Source: a virus. Taken from it: a stretch of DNA of 23,827 nt. The DNA is taken from positions 1 to 23,827 of the IMG/VR virus record IMGVR_UViG_3300048592_000457. One strand, 5' to 3'. Shown here piece after piece: positions 12,577-18,260 of the stretch. Positions within the stretch are counted from its first letter, which is position 1; each line of letters begins with the position of its first letter. The translations under genes and the position numbers were made by a program. The notes below the pieces were generated by a model. That model made no database searches and was not told where the DNA came from. It saw nothing but the letters and a program-made list of their open reading frames with translations.

Positions 12577-12934
12577 ATCCCAAGTGAAGAAAAAAACGCC
12601 CCGAAACGAAAAATATTTGAAATGGATTCGGCAACAACCTTGTTTGTTGTCGGGTTCCGAATTCGATGTGGTCGCCCATCACGTCCGCCATGGCAATCCA
12701 TGCGGGATGGGTTTGAAGCCATCAGACTATCGATGCATCCCCCTACGGGCGGACATCCACGTTCATTTGCATTCGTGGAAGGAAGGGGAAGCGGATTGGT
12801 ACAACGCCCATGGGATTGATCCACCAAAATCAATATTGGTTTTGTTGACGCAATACGCGGCGGAAAATGGTTTTTCGCCCGAACTAATCGAACATGCCGA
12901 ATCATTTTTGGAGAATCAGAGAAATGCACAGTGA
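12569..12934 (+). CDS. Ref-like HNH nuclease (DUF968-type)
   Basis: Encodes 121 residues from ATG 12569; ATG 12560 would add three residues and has GGGA closer upstream. Core motifs are WIRQQPCLLSG, HHVRHGNPCGMGLKPSDY and CIPLRADIHVHLHSW, then a YNAHGID helix. This is the order in the P1 Ref / DUF968 HNH family, in which a C-x-x-C, an HH and a final H-x-x-xH make a metal-binding nuclease site. P1 Ref cuts DNA guided by RecA filaments. Here CLLS replaces the usual first cysteine pair. The frame stays open upstream through the repeat to 12248, so an N-terminally extended form is possible. Confidence 0.75.
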   Translation: MDKSQVKKKTPRNEKYLKWIRQQPCLLSGSEFDVVAHHVRHGNPCGMGLKPSDYRCIPLRADIHVHLHSWKEGEADWYNAHGIDPPKSILVLLTQYAAENGFSPELIEHAESFLENQRNAQ

Positions 12935-13115
12935 AATCACGGATCGCTACATTGACAACAGTTATATCACCCTTTTAAGGACGGCAATTCGAGTTGCCGA
13001 GAAATATGCCAATGCCGAAACGTATCAAGAAAACATCACCGGAAAACTTGAATTAACCGCAACCGTGGCATCGGTTCGGGAATACGAAATCAATAATCAT
13101 ATGGTTGAACACTGA
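12924..13115 (+). CDS. Small protein of unknown function
   Basis: Encodes 63 residues from ATG 12924, overlapping the previous gene by 11 nt; the in-frame ATG 12894 lies further inside that gene. Mainly helical (ITLLRTAIRVAEKYANAETY, about 15-34), ending in a polar tail. Last gene before a strong terminator. Not recognised. Confidence 0.55.
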   Translation: MHSEITDRYIDNSYITLLRTAIRVAEKYANAETYQENITGKLELTATVASVREYEINNHMVEH

Positions 13116-13135
13116 TTTTTTGATAATATTAATGG

Positions 13136-13172
13136 TGTCGGTATGTTAAATTCGACATACCGACATTTTTTT
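13136..13172 (+). terminator. Strong rho-independent terminator
   Basis: A perfect 11-bp stem (13136-13146 tgtcggtatgt with 13155-13165 acataccgaca) with an 8-nt loop is followed by seven T residues (13166-13172). It ends the accessory operon. The next gene begins only about 10 bases later. Confidence 0.93.
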
Positions 13173-13181
13173 GTCAATTAA

Positions 13182-13496
13182 TTGGATCGAAACTTGGAAA
13201 AAACATTCGTCATAAAACCAATCTATTTTGGCAACGGTGACGGTCCATCCGAAATCCGCATGTATTTGGTGTTCAATACCCATAACCCAATGGTGAACGA
13301 ATTCAATTCCTTGGTTCCCAATTTCATCATCCGTGGGAAACATTCCATCATGGACGATTTGACCAAATATTTTCATGATCATGGGATTCCGGCCAGTGAT
13401 TGGCGGATTTCAACCCCGACGTTTGCCAAAATGAATCAATATGATGAATTTATTCCATCCGAAATCGACATCATCGACGCCGGGGATGTGGCATGA
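13182..13496 (+). CDS. Unknown protein with TTG start
   Basis: Encodes about 104 residues. No ATG is available until well inside the conserved-looking part, so the start is TTG at 13182 or 13194; the second has a weak GGA ribosome site. The protein has a beta-rich opening (KTFVIKPIYFGNGDGPSEI) and helices later, with an acidic C-terminus. The start lies next to the 13136-13172 terminator, so expression depends on read-through or on a promoter that overlaps the hairpin. Stop overlaps the next ATG. Not recognised. Confidence 0.55.
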   Translation: MDRNLEKTFVIKPIYFGNGDGPSEIRMYLVFNTHNPMVNEFNSLVPNFIIRGKHSIMDDLTKYFHDHGIPASDWRISTPTFAKMNQYDEFIPSEIDIIDAGDVA

Positions 13497-14140
13497 ACGC
13501 GGAAGGCGTCATCGGGGAACCGGATCGTCTCCGCAATACGGGCAACAAACCCCGTCCCGCTGGGGATTACGAAATTGAATGGGCGCGTTGCACCGAACAA
13601 GCCAAGCATTTATGGGTTCAGGTGAACAAGGCCAAATTGGAAATTGGGCGGCTTGCCTGTGAGGTTTGCCAAATCCAATGGGGTGGGGGGAATCATTGGA
13701 GCGGTTTCGAAAGGGTTAAAACCCTGATGGATTTCAGCCGGGAAACTGGAATCGCGTACAAGTCCCTGCACAGATATGCGTCCATCTATCGGCGGATTTT
13801 TTGTAACTTGCCGCCCGGTGTCTGGGATGATCGGAATTGGAACGCCGCCCAAAGGACATACCGGAAATTGGAATCCGCCGGAATCCGCGATCCGGAACCG
13901 CAAAATGTCACCGAAATTTATATCAAGGAAAAAACACGCAAAGGTTCCGCTTCAAAATCCCTAATGGTTATTCGCAACCTTTTGAATTCGCGGAATCATT
14001 TGGCATCGATCAATTGGAATTTTGTGGACGAATCTGAGAAACAGCGGATTGGGGAATTATTGATTGAGTGTTGCGACCGTTACCCATCCGACGAAACCGA
14101 TGAACCGGATGAAACCCAATCCGAACCGGTCAACCCTTAA
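13493..14140 (+). CDS. Putative helix-turn-helix protein with acidic tail
   Basis: Encodes 215 residues. A middle segment MDFSRETGIAYKSLHRYASI (about 79-98) looks like a helix-turn-helix, following a helix with paired cysteines (LACEVCQIQW). The last 15 residues are strongly acidic (DETDEPDETQSEP). It could be a regulator or a partition/replication accessory protein; no family match is claimed. Its 3' end overlaps by 11 bp the 3' end of the convergent minus-strand gene, and no terminator separates them. Confidence 0.55.
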   Translation: MNAEGVIGEPDRLRNTGNKPRPAGDYEIEWARCTEQAKHLWVQVNKAKLEIGRLACEVCQIQWGGGNHWSGFERVKTLMDFSRETGIAYKSLHRYASIYRRIFCNLPPGVWDDRNWNAAQRTYRKLESAGIRDPEPQNVTEIYIKEKTRKGSASKSLMVIRNLLNSRNHLASINWNFVDESEKQRIGELLIECCDRYPSDETDEPDETQSEPVNP

Positions 14141-14282
14141 TCGCGTCCAAAATGATCGACCGGATCAATTTCGAAACGCTGACATCCCGCGCCCGCGCAT
14201 ATTCCTGAATTGATTTCCATTCGGCATCGGTACAGGTGAATGATTGGCGCATCAATTTTTTTGTTTTGGGTAATTTTTTCAT
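14130..14282 (-). CDS. Ribbon-helix-helix (CopG/Arc-like) small regulator
   Basis: Encodes 50 residues from ATG 14282, with AGGAAA eight bases upstream; the longer frame to 14399 runs through the preceding gene and is rejected. KKLMRQSFTCTDAEWKSIQE gives a basic arm, beta strand and helix 1, and VSVSKLIRSIILDAI gives helix 2, the minimal ribbon-helix-helix unit. It would act as a dimer on DNA, perhaps at the 15258-15520 control region upstream of its own operon. Coupled to the upstream gene by ATGA. Confidence 0.7.
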   Translation of the reverse strand: MKKLPKTKKLMRQSFTCTDAEWKSIQEYARARDVSVSKLIRSIILDAIKG

Positions 14283-14467
14283 CGGTTTGCTTTCCTGTAC
14301 TTGATAATATCGTTTGCAACCGTTGTGGTGTTTTTCATAAAAACATCGGCAATCAAAACAACCGAAATCATTTCGATTACCATTGTGAAATCGTCCCATC
14401 CCGGTTCGTCATTGATGGCGATCCATTCAATGGCGCGTTGATATTTTGTTTTGGGTTTTTTCTTCAT
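14279..14467 (-). CDS. Conserved small phage protein
   Basis: Encodes 62 residues from ATG 14467, which overlaps the upstream stop as ATGA; a GTG at 14476 gives three more residues. It starts MKKKPKTKYQRAIEWIAIND, a pattern that recurs in small hypothetical phage proteins, then an acidic and hydrophobic stretch (VIEMISVVLIADVFMK, about 30-45). It may be a regulator partner or protein-interaction module; function unknown. Confidence 0.6.
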   Translation of the reverse strand: MKKKPKTKYQRAIEWIAINDEPGWDDFTMVIEMISVVLIADVFMKNTTTVANDIIKYRKANR

Positions 14468-14685
14468 TTCACCCACCCATCAACCAACGCGCCAAATTCT
14501 TGTTCAAAGCCATCATAATCAATGAAAAAATCATCCCCCATCAGGGTTAAGTCATCAGTCCCAAACTGTTCAATTTGATTACGCAAAAAGTCCTTAACAT
14601 CCCGTATGGTTCTTTTGTTATTAACGGCGGCAAAAATTAAATGTTTTCTTTCCAAAGTGACGGTGAATTTTATTTGAATTTTCAT
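14464..14685 (-). CDS. Small acidic protein of unknown function
   Basis: Encodes 73 residues from ATG 14685, coupled by ATGA to the upstream gene; the frame upstream of this ATG belongs to the shadow of that gene. Strand MKIQIKFTVTLERKHLIFAA, then a helix (TIRDVKDFLRNQIEQF, about 26-41) and a very acidic end with aromatic residues (DDFFIDYDGFEQEF). The acidic end could mimic DNA or bind a basic partner, which is only a guess. Confidence 0.55.
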   Translation of the reverse strand: MKIQIKFTVTLERKHLIFAAVNNKRTIRDVKDFLRNQIEQFGTDDLTLMGDDFFIDYDGFEQEFGALVDGWVK

Positions 14686-14996
14686 AAAACAAACCCCCGC
14701 AAGGCTTTCATGAATGATTTGGCTTCCCCTGATTTGTTCATGACGAACATGCCGGAATTCAATGCCGACATCCCGCCAACCGATCCGCCATCCGTCCCCC
14801 AAACCGATCCCCCGCGCAACGGCGCAAGGTCCAAAACTGAACCCGCAACCATGTCGCAATGGGTAAACGCTTCCTTATCGCCGGGGTTAAATGATCGGAC
14901 AATCCGAACCACGTTATCGTTGGCAACCACAACCCGGAATCCATGCGCCAACGCTTGTTCAACAAATTTCTGGGCTTGTTCCTTGGCCTTTGACAC
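14682..14996 (-). CDS. Conserved phage protein with GTDGGSVGG motif
   Basis: Encodes 104 residues from GTG 14996, preceded by AAAGGGGA at a good distance. Landmarks are RIVRSFNPGDKEAFTHCDM (about 31-49), GGSVWGTDGGSVGG (about 62-75) and FVMNKSGEAKSF (about 84-95). This motif order belongs to a small family that I have seen in other phage genomes without a known role. Not a recognised enzyme; glycine-rich loops hint at ligand or nucleic-acid binding, but that is unproven. Confidence 0.6.
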   Translation of the reverse strand: MSKAKEQAQKFVEQALAHGFRVVVANDNVVRIVRSFNPGDKEAFTHCDMVAGSVLDLAPLRGGSVWGTDGGSVGGMSALNSGMFVMNKSGEAKSFMKALRGFVL

Positions 14997-15071
14997 GATC
15001 GATCCCCTTTCAGTTTAAGGCGGTTTAACAAGATTGTTATTTCTCTAACCCCTTTCGGGGTGGGTTGGGGA

Positions 15072-15257
15072 TCATTTTCCGGCGTAGTATTGACGGGACA
15101 ATTCTTGAAGAGCGGCTACCGCATCGGCTTCATTGTCAAAGTTGAAGGCAATTGCTCCATCCGTGTCGAGTTTAACCCCGTCAATACGGGTTAAACTCCA
15201 CACCATGACGCCAAGATCGTTGTTGAAAACTTGGTTGACTTGGTAGGGAGATTTCAT
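15072..15257 (-). CDS. Small protein of unknown function, first of minus operon
   Basis: Encodes 61 residues. ATG 15257 has GAGGTG eight bases upstream. Beta-rich first half (GVMVWSLTRIDGVKLD) and a helical end (EADAVAALQELSRQYY). Small phage proteins with this short strand/AV-AL-EL helix layout are common. It heads the minus-strand cluster directly downstream of a promoter-like pair. The 75-bp gap to the next gene carries ACCCC-GAAA-GGGGT, a tetraloop hairpin with no T tract. Confidence 0.6.
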   Translation of the reverse strand: MKSPYQVNQVFNNDLGVMVWSLTRIDGVKLDTDGAIAFNFDNEADAVAALQELSRQYYAGK

Positions 15258-15294
15258 GGTTCACCTCGTTTGTTGTTTCGTTTGATACAAGACT

Positions 15295-15349
15295 ATTCGG
15301 AACAATTCGGAAAAACTTTAAATAAATCGTACCGCACCAATGAAATCAA
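15295..15349 (-). promoter_or_regulatory. Minus-strand promoter with downstream direct-repeat operator
   Basis: On the minus strand TTGATT (15344-15349) and TTTATT (15321-15326) are spaced 17 bp, a plausible sigma70-type promoter for the minus-strand cluster. Just downstream, around the expected start point, ATTCGGAACA (15295-15304) and ATTCGGAAAA (15305-15314) form a tandem direct repeat with exact 10-bp period, one helical turn, as expected for a regulator binding site. Confidence 0.4.
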
Positions 15350-15375
15350 CAACTTATAAAATAACCAACCAAACC

Positions 15376-15409
15376 GTTTCAGAATCAAACCCTAGTTGGT
15401 TTCTGAAAC
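15376..15409. repeat. Inverted repeat in the divergent control region
   Basis: GTTTCAGAA (15376-15384) and TTCTGAAAC (15401-15409) are perfect 9-bp inverted arms with a 16-nt spacer. There is no T tract on either side, so this is more likely an operator or structured leader than a terminator. AACCAAC / GTTGGTT in the same area gives an alternative pairing. Confidence 0.65.
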
Positions 15410-15467
15410 AACGCCACACCCACCCATGAAACCAATTGGAATATGGACACACACAAAAAATTGTGTT

Positions 15468-15500
15468 TTGTTGAACGCAACAATAATCAGGTGATTTAAT
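15468..15500 (+). promoter_or_regulatory. Possible plus-strand promoter and operator
   Basis: TTGAAC (15471-15476) and TTTAAT (15495-15500) are 18 bp apart. TTGTTG-aacg-CAACAA (15468-15483), a perfect 6-bp inverted repeat, overlaps the -35 element. This could drive the packaging operon, but it would put the transcript start almost at the first codons; an AGGTGA motif at 15489-15494 is then wasted. Confidence 0.3.
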
Positions 15501-15520
15501 ATCAATGGGACTGAACGAAA

Positions 15521-15724
15521 TTGGCTAATGAAAAATTCATCGTGGAATGGAAACTAACCGATCCCGATGATGAATCATTCAAGTGGAGAACCGAAACATT
15601 CGAATACAAATGGAAAGCGGAAAACTTCATTTCAACAATGCAGAAATACGCCAACGTTTTGCGCATCGGAATTGCTTTCAAATTGTTCACCAATTTTGAT
15701 TCAACGAATTTGATTCAAAAATAA
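15521..15724 (+). CDS. Small protein of unknown function, TTG start
   Basis: Encodes 67 residues starting at TTG 15521 (MANEKFIVEWKLTDPDDESF). Strongly charged, beta then helical (EYKWKAENFISTMQKY). A well-placed ribosome site AGGTGA (15489-15494) serves ATG 15505 instead, which opens a 7-codon ORF (MGLNEIG) ending at 15528 and overlapping this start. The 7-codon ORF joins this frame if one A at 15518-15520 is lost. Either a translated leader couples to the TTG, or an indel split one longer gene. Function unknown. Confidence 0.5.
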   Translation: MANEKFIVEWKLTDPDDESFKWRTETFEYKWKAENFISTMQKYANVLRIGIAFKLFTNFDSTNLIQK

Positions 15725-15744
15725 TTCACCAGAAATATTCGAAA

Positions 15745-16392
15745 ATGGTTTCGGAAAACAAAACTAAAAAAGAAAATAAAATCCCACCGAAAATTCACGG
15801 AAATTTGGGACGCTCTCCAATTGATTGGACACAGCTTTATCACATGTGGCTCAAGTCCGGCATGGCTAAGCCGGAATTTTTAGATCAGTTTGGGTTGTCG
15901 CTGAAATCGTCAAAGGTCAAGGGGATGATTGCGGCATGGTCGCGTGATGAGCGAACCACGGCAACCAAAATGCAAAATTTGATGGGCGTCACCCAAGGAC
16001 CGGTATCGGATTCTCATGTGGCATCCCTTTGGCAGGTAGTCCAGCAATGGCGGGCGGGACAGGCGGAATCGGATTTCAAAACGGCTGATATGATCCGCGC
16101 CCATGTGAAATTGATATTGAATCAGGGATTCATTAAGGACGCCGATGGGAATGTTCAATCCAAGTTATCCCCAAACCAAATAAATTCGTTGGCTGACAGC
16201 CTAGCCATCATCCAAAAGGTTCAACGCCTAGCCTTGGGGATGTCCACCGAAAACGTGGGTGTGGATAGACCTGTGGATACACACATCGAACAACCAACCG
16301 GATCGGATTCGGATATTCCGGTGTTCGTCGTTGAAATCAATGACGCTGGTAAGTTTGTCCGCCCACGTCCAAAACTGGTTAATGGCGCATGA
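15745..16392 (+). CDS. Probable terminase small subunit
   Basis: Encodes 215 residues. A lysine-rich start is followed by a helix-turn-helix-like segment (LYHMWLKSGMAKPEFLDQFG, about 31-50), then long helices (ASLWQVVQQWRAGQ, about 93-106) and a variable, acidic C-terminus. Small terminases bind the packaging site through an N-terminal helix-turn-helix and oligomerise through central helices. The large terminase is in the same operon about 1.9 kb downstream. No specific family match is claimed; the assignment rests on architecture and order. Confidence 0.55.
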   Translation: MVSENKTKKENKIPPKIHGNLGRSPIDWTQLYHMWLKSGMAKPEFLDQFGLSLKSSKVKGMIAAWSRDERTTATKMQNLMGVTQGPVSDSHVASLWQVVQQWRAGQAESDFKTADMIRAHVKLILNQGFIKDADGNVQSKLSPNQINSLADSLAIIQKVQRLALGMSTENVGVDRPVDTHIEQPTGSDSDIPVFVVEINDAGKFVRPRPKLVNGA

Positions 16393-16745
16393 TAAACGGC
16401 ATATGGAACGAAATGCGCCAACACGGCCATCATCCCGGTTGTGGTTATTACCGGGACGAATGCGACCAATGCGATTGCGGCTTTGAGATGATGCATCGGC
16501 TAATTAACAATGACGCGGCATTATCCCAGATTGAGAACGTCCAAAAGTCCGATGGGACCGTTATTTGCGACATCATCGACCGGCTTCAATATGCCCGGTC
16601 AAAACATGCCCAACCCACGTTCGCGGCGTTGATTGAGGAAATCGGGGAAGTAGCAAAGGACTTGAATGAATGCCAGAACACAAGAAATGAATTGATCGAT
16701 GTGGCAACGGTTGCCATTCGGCTTTGTAGCGAACCATGGGGATGA
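16389..16745 (+). CDS. MazG-like nucleotide pyrophosphohydrolase with N-terminal cysteine cluster
   Basis: Encodes 118 residues. The MazG signature is clear: LIEEIGEVAKDL (E83, E84, E87) and NELIDVATVAIRL (E101, D104), the acidic residues that bind magnesium and NTP. An N-terminal CGYYRDECDQCDCG (C18, C25, C28, C30) looks like a small metal-binding site, not usual for plain MazG. Phage MazG proteins hydrolyse nucleotides and may lower ppGpp or NTP levels in the host. Overlaps the small terminase gene by ATGA. Confidence 0.8.
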   Translation: MINGIWNEMRQHGHHPGCGYYRDECDQCDCGFEMMHRLINNDAALSQIENVQKSDGTVICDIIDRLQYARSKHAQPTFAALIEEIGEVAKDLNECQNTRNELIDVATVAIRLCSEPWG

Positions 16746-16747
16746 AT

Positions 16748-17242
16748 ATGGAACGGGTAAACGTACACAAGGGATTGAATGTTCAACTTACCAATGGCGA
16801 ATTGGCGCAACGGGCGCATGATTGCGCGGTCCTGATCGACGATTTGGCCAAGTCCGAATCATCGTTCAAGGAAATCAAAAAGGAATGGACCGGCAAGCAT
16901 AAAGAAATGAAAGCAAAAATAGCAACCCTAGCCGTCCAACACACTACCGGGAAGGAATACCGCGATGTGTCTTGTGTGGCTTGTTTCGATCTGATTAAGC
17001 GGTGGACTTGGTATGAATACAACGGGGATCGGTATGAAGAACGCGCCATGACCGAATATGAGGTTGCGCAAGTCAAACAACGGGCGTTGTTCAATGACGG
17101 TCCAACCGTCGATGGGATCACCAACGACAAAAAGCCCAAAAAAGCCAAACTGAAAGCGGTCGATGATGAATCGGACGATGATTCGGACGATTCAACCGAA
17201 TCCGATGATGAATTTGAAGAAACAATACCGGGGATTTTGTGA
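16748..17242 (+). CDS. Conserved phage protein with acidic C-terminal tail
   Basis: Encodes 164 residues from ATG 16748, five bases after GGGGA; ATG 16736 and 16742 lie in the same frame but are too close to it. The first half is helical and charged (TNGELAQRAHDCAVLIDDL), then a region with YRDVSCVACFDL and YEERAMTEYEVAQ. The last 30 residues are almost all Asp/Glu/Ser (DDESDDDSDDSTESDD). The RDV-C and RAMT-E motifs recur in small phage proteins of unknown role. The tail may bind a basic partner. Ends with GTGA overlap to the next gene. Confidence 0.65.
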   Translation: MERVNVHKGLNVQLTNGELAQRAHDCAVLIDDLAKSESSFKEIKKEWTGKHKEMKAKIATLAVQHTTGKEYRDVSCVACFDLIKRWTWYEYNGDRYEERAMTEYEVAQVKQRALFNDGPTVDGITNDKKPKKAKLKAVDDESDDDSDDSTESDDEFEETIPGIL

Positions 17243-17439
17243 GTAAAAAAACAACAACGGATCGGGACGATTGCCCAACATGCCGTGGGATGGGTTGGAT
17301 TCGGGCACCGTATGCCTTCCGGATCAAATGCCTAAAATGCGGCAACGATTTCCAAACATCCAAGGTTGATGTTCAAATGGCAATTGTTGAATCCAATAAA
17401 TCAAAAAAGAAAACTAAAAATTGTGAGGTAAAAAACTGA
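17239..17439 (+). CDS. Small zinc-ribbon protein
   Basis: Encodes 66 residues from GTG 17239, which overlaps the upstream stop as GTGA. CPTCRGMGW (about 12-20) and CLKCG (about 31-35) make a four-cysteine zinc site of the DnaJ-like type, followed by a lysine-rich tail. It probably binds metal, and may bind nucleic acid or protein; the partner is unknown. Not a complete chaperone. Confidence 0.65.
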   Translation: MSKKTTTDRDDCPTCRGMGWIRAPYAFRIKCLKCGNDFQTSKVDVQMAIVESNKSKKKTKNCEVKN

Positions 17440-17657
17440 TGAAATGGACTGACAAGAAAAATGGTGAACATTGGACATCGGGAAAATACGAAATCAAACT
17501 AGGCAAAAACAGCATTCCAAAGGCCAAGTCATTTCCAGTTTCGATGGATGATGTTTTTCACTGTTACCACGATTCAAAATACATCGCGCAATCCGACACA
17601 TTAGAAACCGCAAAAAAAGAATGCGAAAAGCATGAATCAAAAACCAAAAACCCATAG
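17439..17657 (+). CDS. Small protein of unknown function
   Basis: Encodes 72 residues. ATG 17439 overlaps the previous stop and has GAGGT (17425-17429) at a good distance. Charged and beta-rich at first (GEHWTSGKYEIKLG), then a conserved-looking DDVFHCYHDSKYIAQSDTLE and a helical, charged end. Not recognised. Confidence 0.6.
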   Translation: MKWTDKKNGEHWTSGKYEIKLGKNSIPKAKSFPVSMDDVFHCYHDSKYIAQSDTLETAKKECEKHESKTKNP

Positions 17658-17823
17658 TTGTGAATTGCCCACAACGGATTGCGATGGGGAAACGATTTGT
17701 GGTTGCGGCCATGGTTATTTTTACGCGGTGACGGTTTTGGCGATGATCGCGGATCAAGACACCGGGGATAGTGAACCGCATGAATTGGCTGAACAAGCGT
17801 TGCGGGTGATTCGTGGGCGGTGA
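17632..17823 (+). CDS. Small cysteine-containing protein
   Basis: Encodes 63 residues. Starts inside the previous gene (26-nt overlap). Cysteines lie in a HSCELPTTDCDGETICGCGHG segment area (about 8-28), a likely metal site, followed by helices (YAVTVLAMIADQ and HELAEQALRVI). Function unknown; one of several small metal-site proteins in this operon. Confidence 0.55.
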   Translation: MNQKPKTHSCELPTTDCDGETICGCGHGYFYAVTVLAMIADQDTGDSEPHELAEQALRVIRGR

Positions 17824-18055
17824 ATGGATTTTGTGGGTTTCTGGTTTCTTTTGGCTTATGGCGTTTGGTCTTGCGGTTAGCGCGTTGATTGATTCCTTTA
17901 GAATGCGAACCGGGGTTTCGGGTGAGTGTTCCAATTGCAAAGTGAACGAACGGATTATTTTGAAATCGCATTCGGAACATTGGCAAATGCATGGAAGCGA
18001 TCATTGGGTTTGTCATGAATGCGGCGTTCACATCATCAAGAAAAGGAAATTGTAA
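17813..18055 (+). CDS. Membrane-anchored zinc-ribbon protein
   Basis: Encodes 80 residues from GTG 17813, overlapping the previous gene by 11 nt; no in-frame ATG lies before the membrane part. One N-terminal membrane span (ILWVSGFFWLMAFGLAVSAL, about 6-25) is followed by a soluble part with CSNC (about 39-42) and CHEC (about 66-69), a zinc-ribbon arrangement, and a basic end. Could be a membrane-tethered adaptor. Role unknown. Confidence 0.55.
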   Translation: MGGEWILWVSGFFWLMAFGLAVSALIDSFRMRTGVSGECSNCKVNERIILKSHSEHWQMHGSDHWVCHECGVHIIKKRKL

Positions 18056-18249
18056 TGGGTGAAATCAATTTGGTTGTGACTAGGATGGGACCGAACAACG
18101 AACCGGTGTTGGCGTTGATTCAAAACCATGTGGTGATTTACATCCCGGCATCGGATGAGGCGATTAAACTAGCCGAGGGGATGATCAACTTGGTTCAGCA
18201 AGTGACAACCCCAAGGGATCGTTCCGGTATTGAAATCGTCAAATCCTAA
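18055..18249 (+). CDS. Small protein of unknown function
   Basis: Encodes 64 residues from ATG 18055, which overlaps the previous stop (TAATG) and follows AAAGGA; the ATG at 18019 in frame lies inside the previous gene. Two beta strands (INLVVTRMG and PVLALIQNHVVIYI) and a helix (EAIKLAEGMINLVQQ, about 39-53). Not recognised. Confidence 0.55.
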   Translation: MGEINLVVTRMGPNNEPVLALIQNHVVIYIPASDEAIKLAEGMINLVQQVTTPRDRSGIEIVKS

Positions 18250-18260
18250 TCGGATCAAAT

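Noticed and set aside
12239-12691. Minus-strand ORF of 150 residues rich in Ser, Gln and His
   Set aside because: It is the reverse reading of the hexamer tract, which lacks stops by composition. It has no ribosome site and runs against the operon.
14686-14859. Upstream extension of the minus-strand gene 14464-14685
   Set aside because: This is the shadow of the 14682-14996 gene in another frame; the ATGA overlap at 14685 marks the real start.
15025-15072. Terminator in the gap between two minus-strand genes
   Set aside because: The ACCCC-GAAA-GGGGT hairpin has no T tract on either strand, so it is at most a processing or leader structure.
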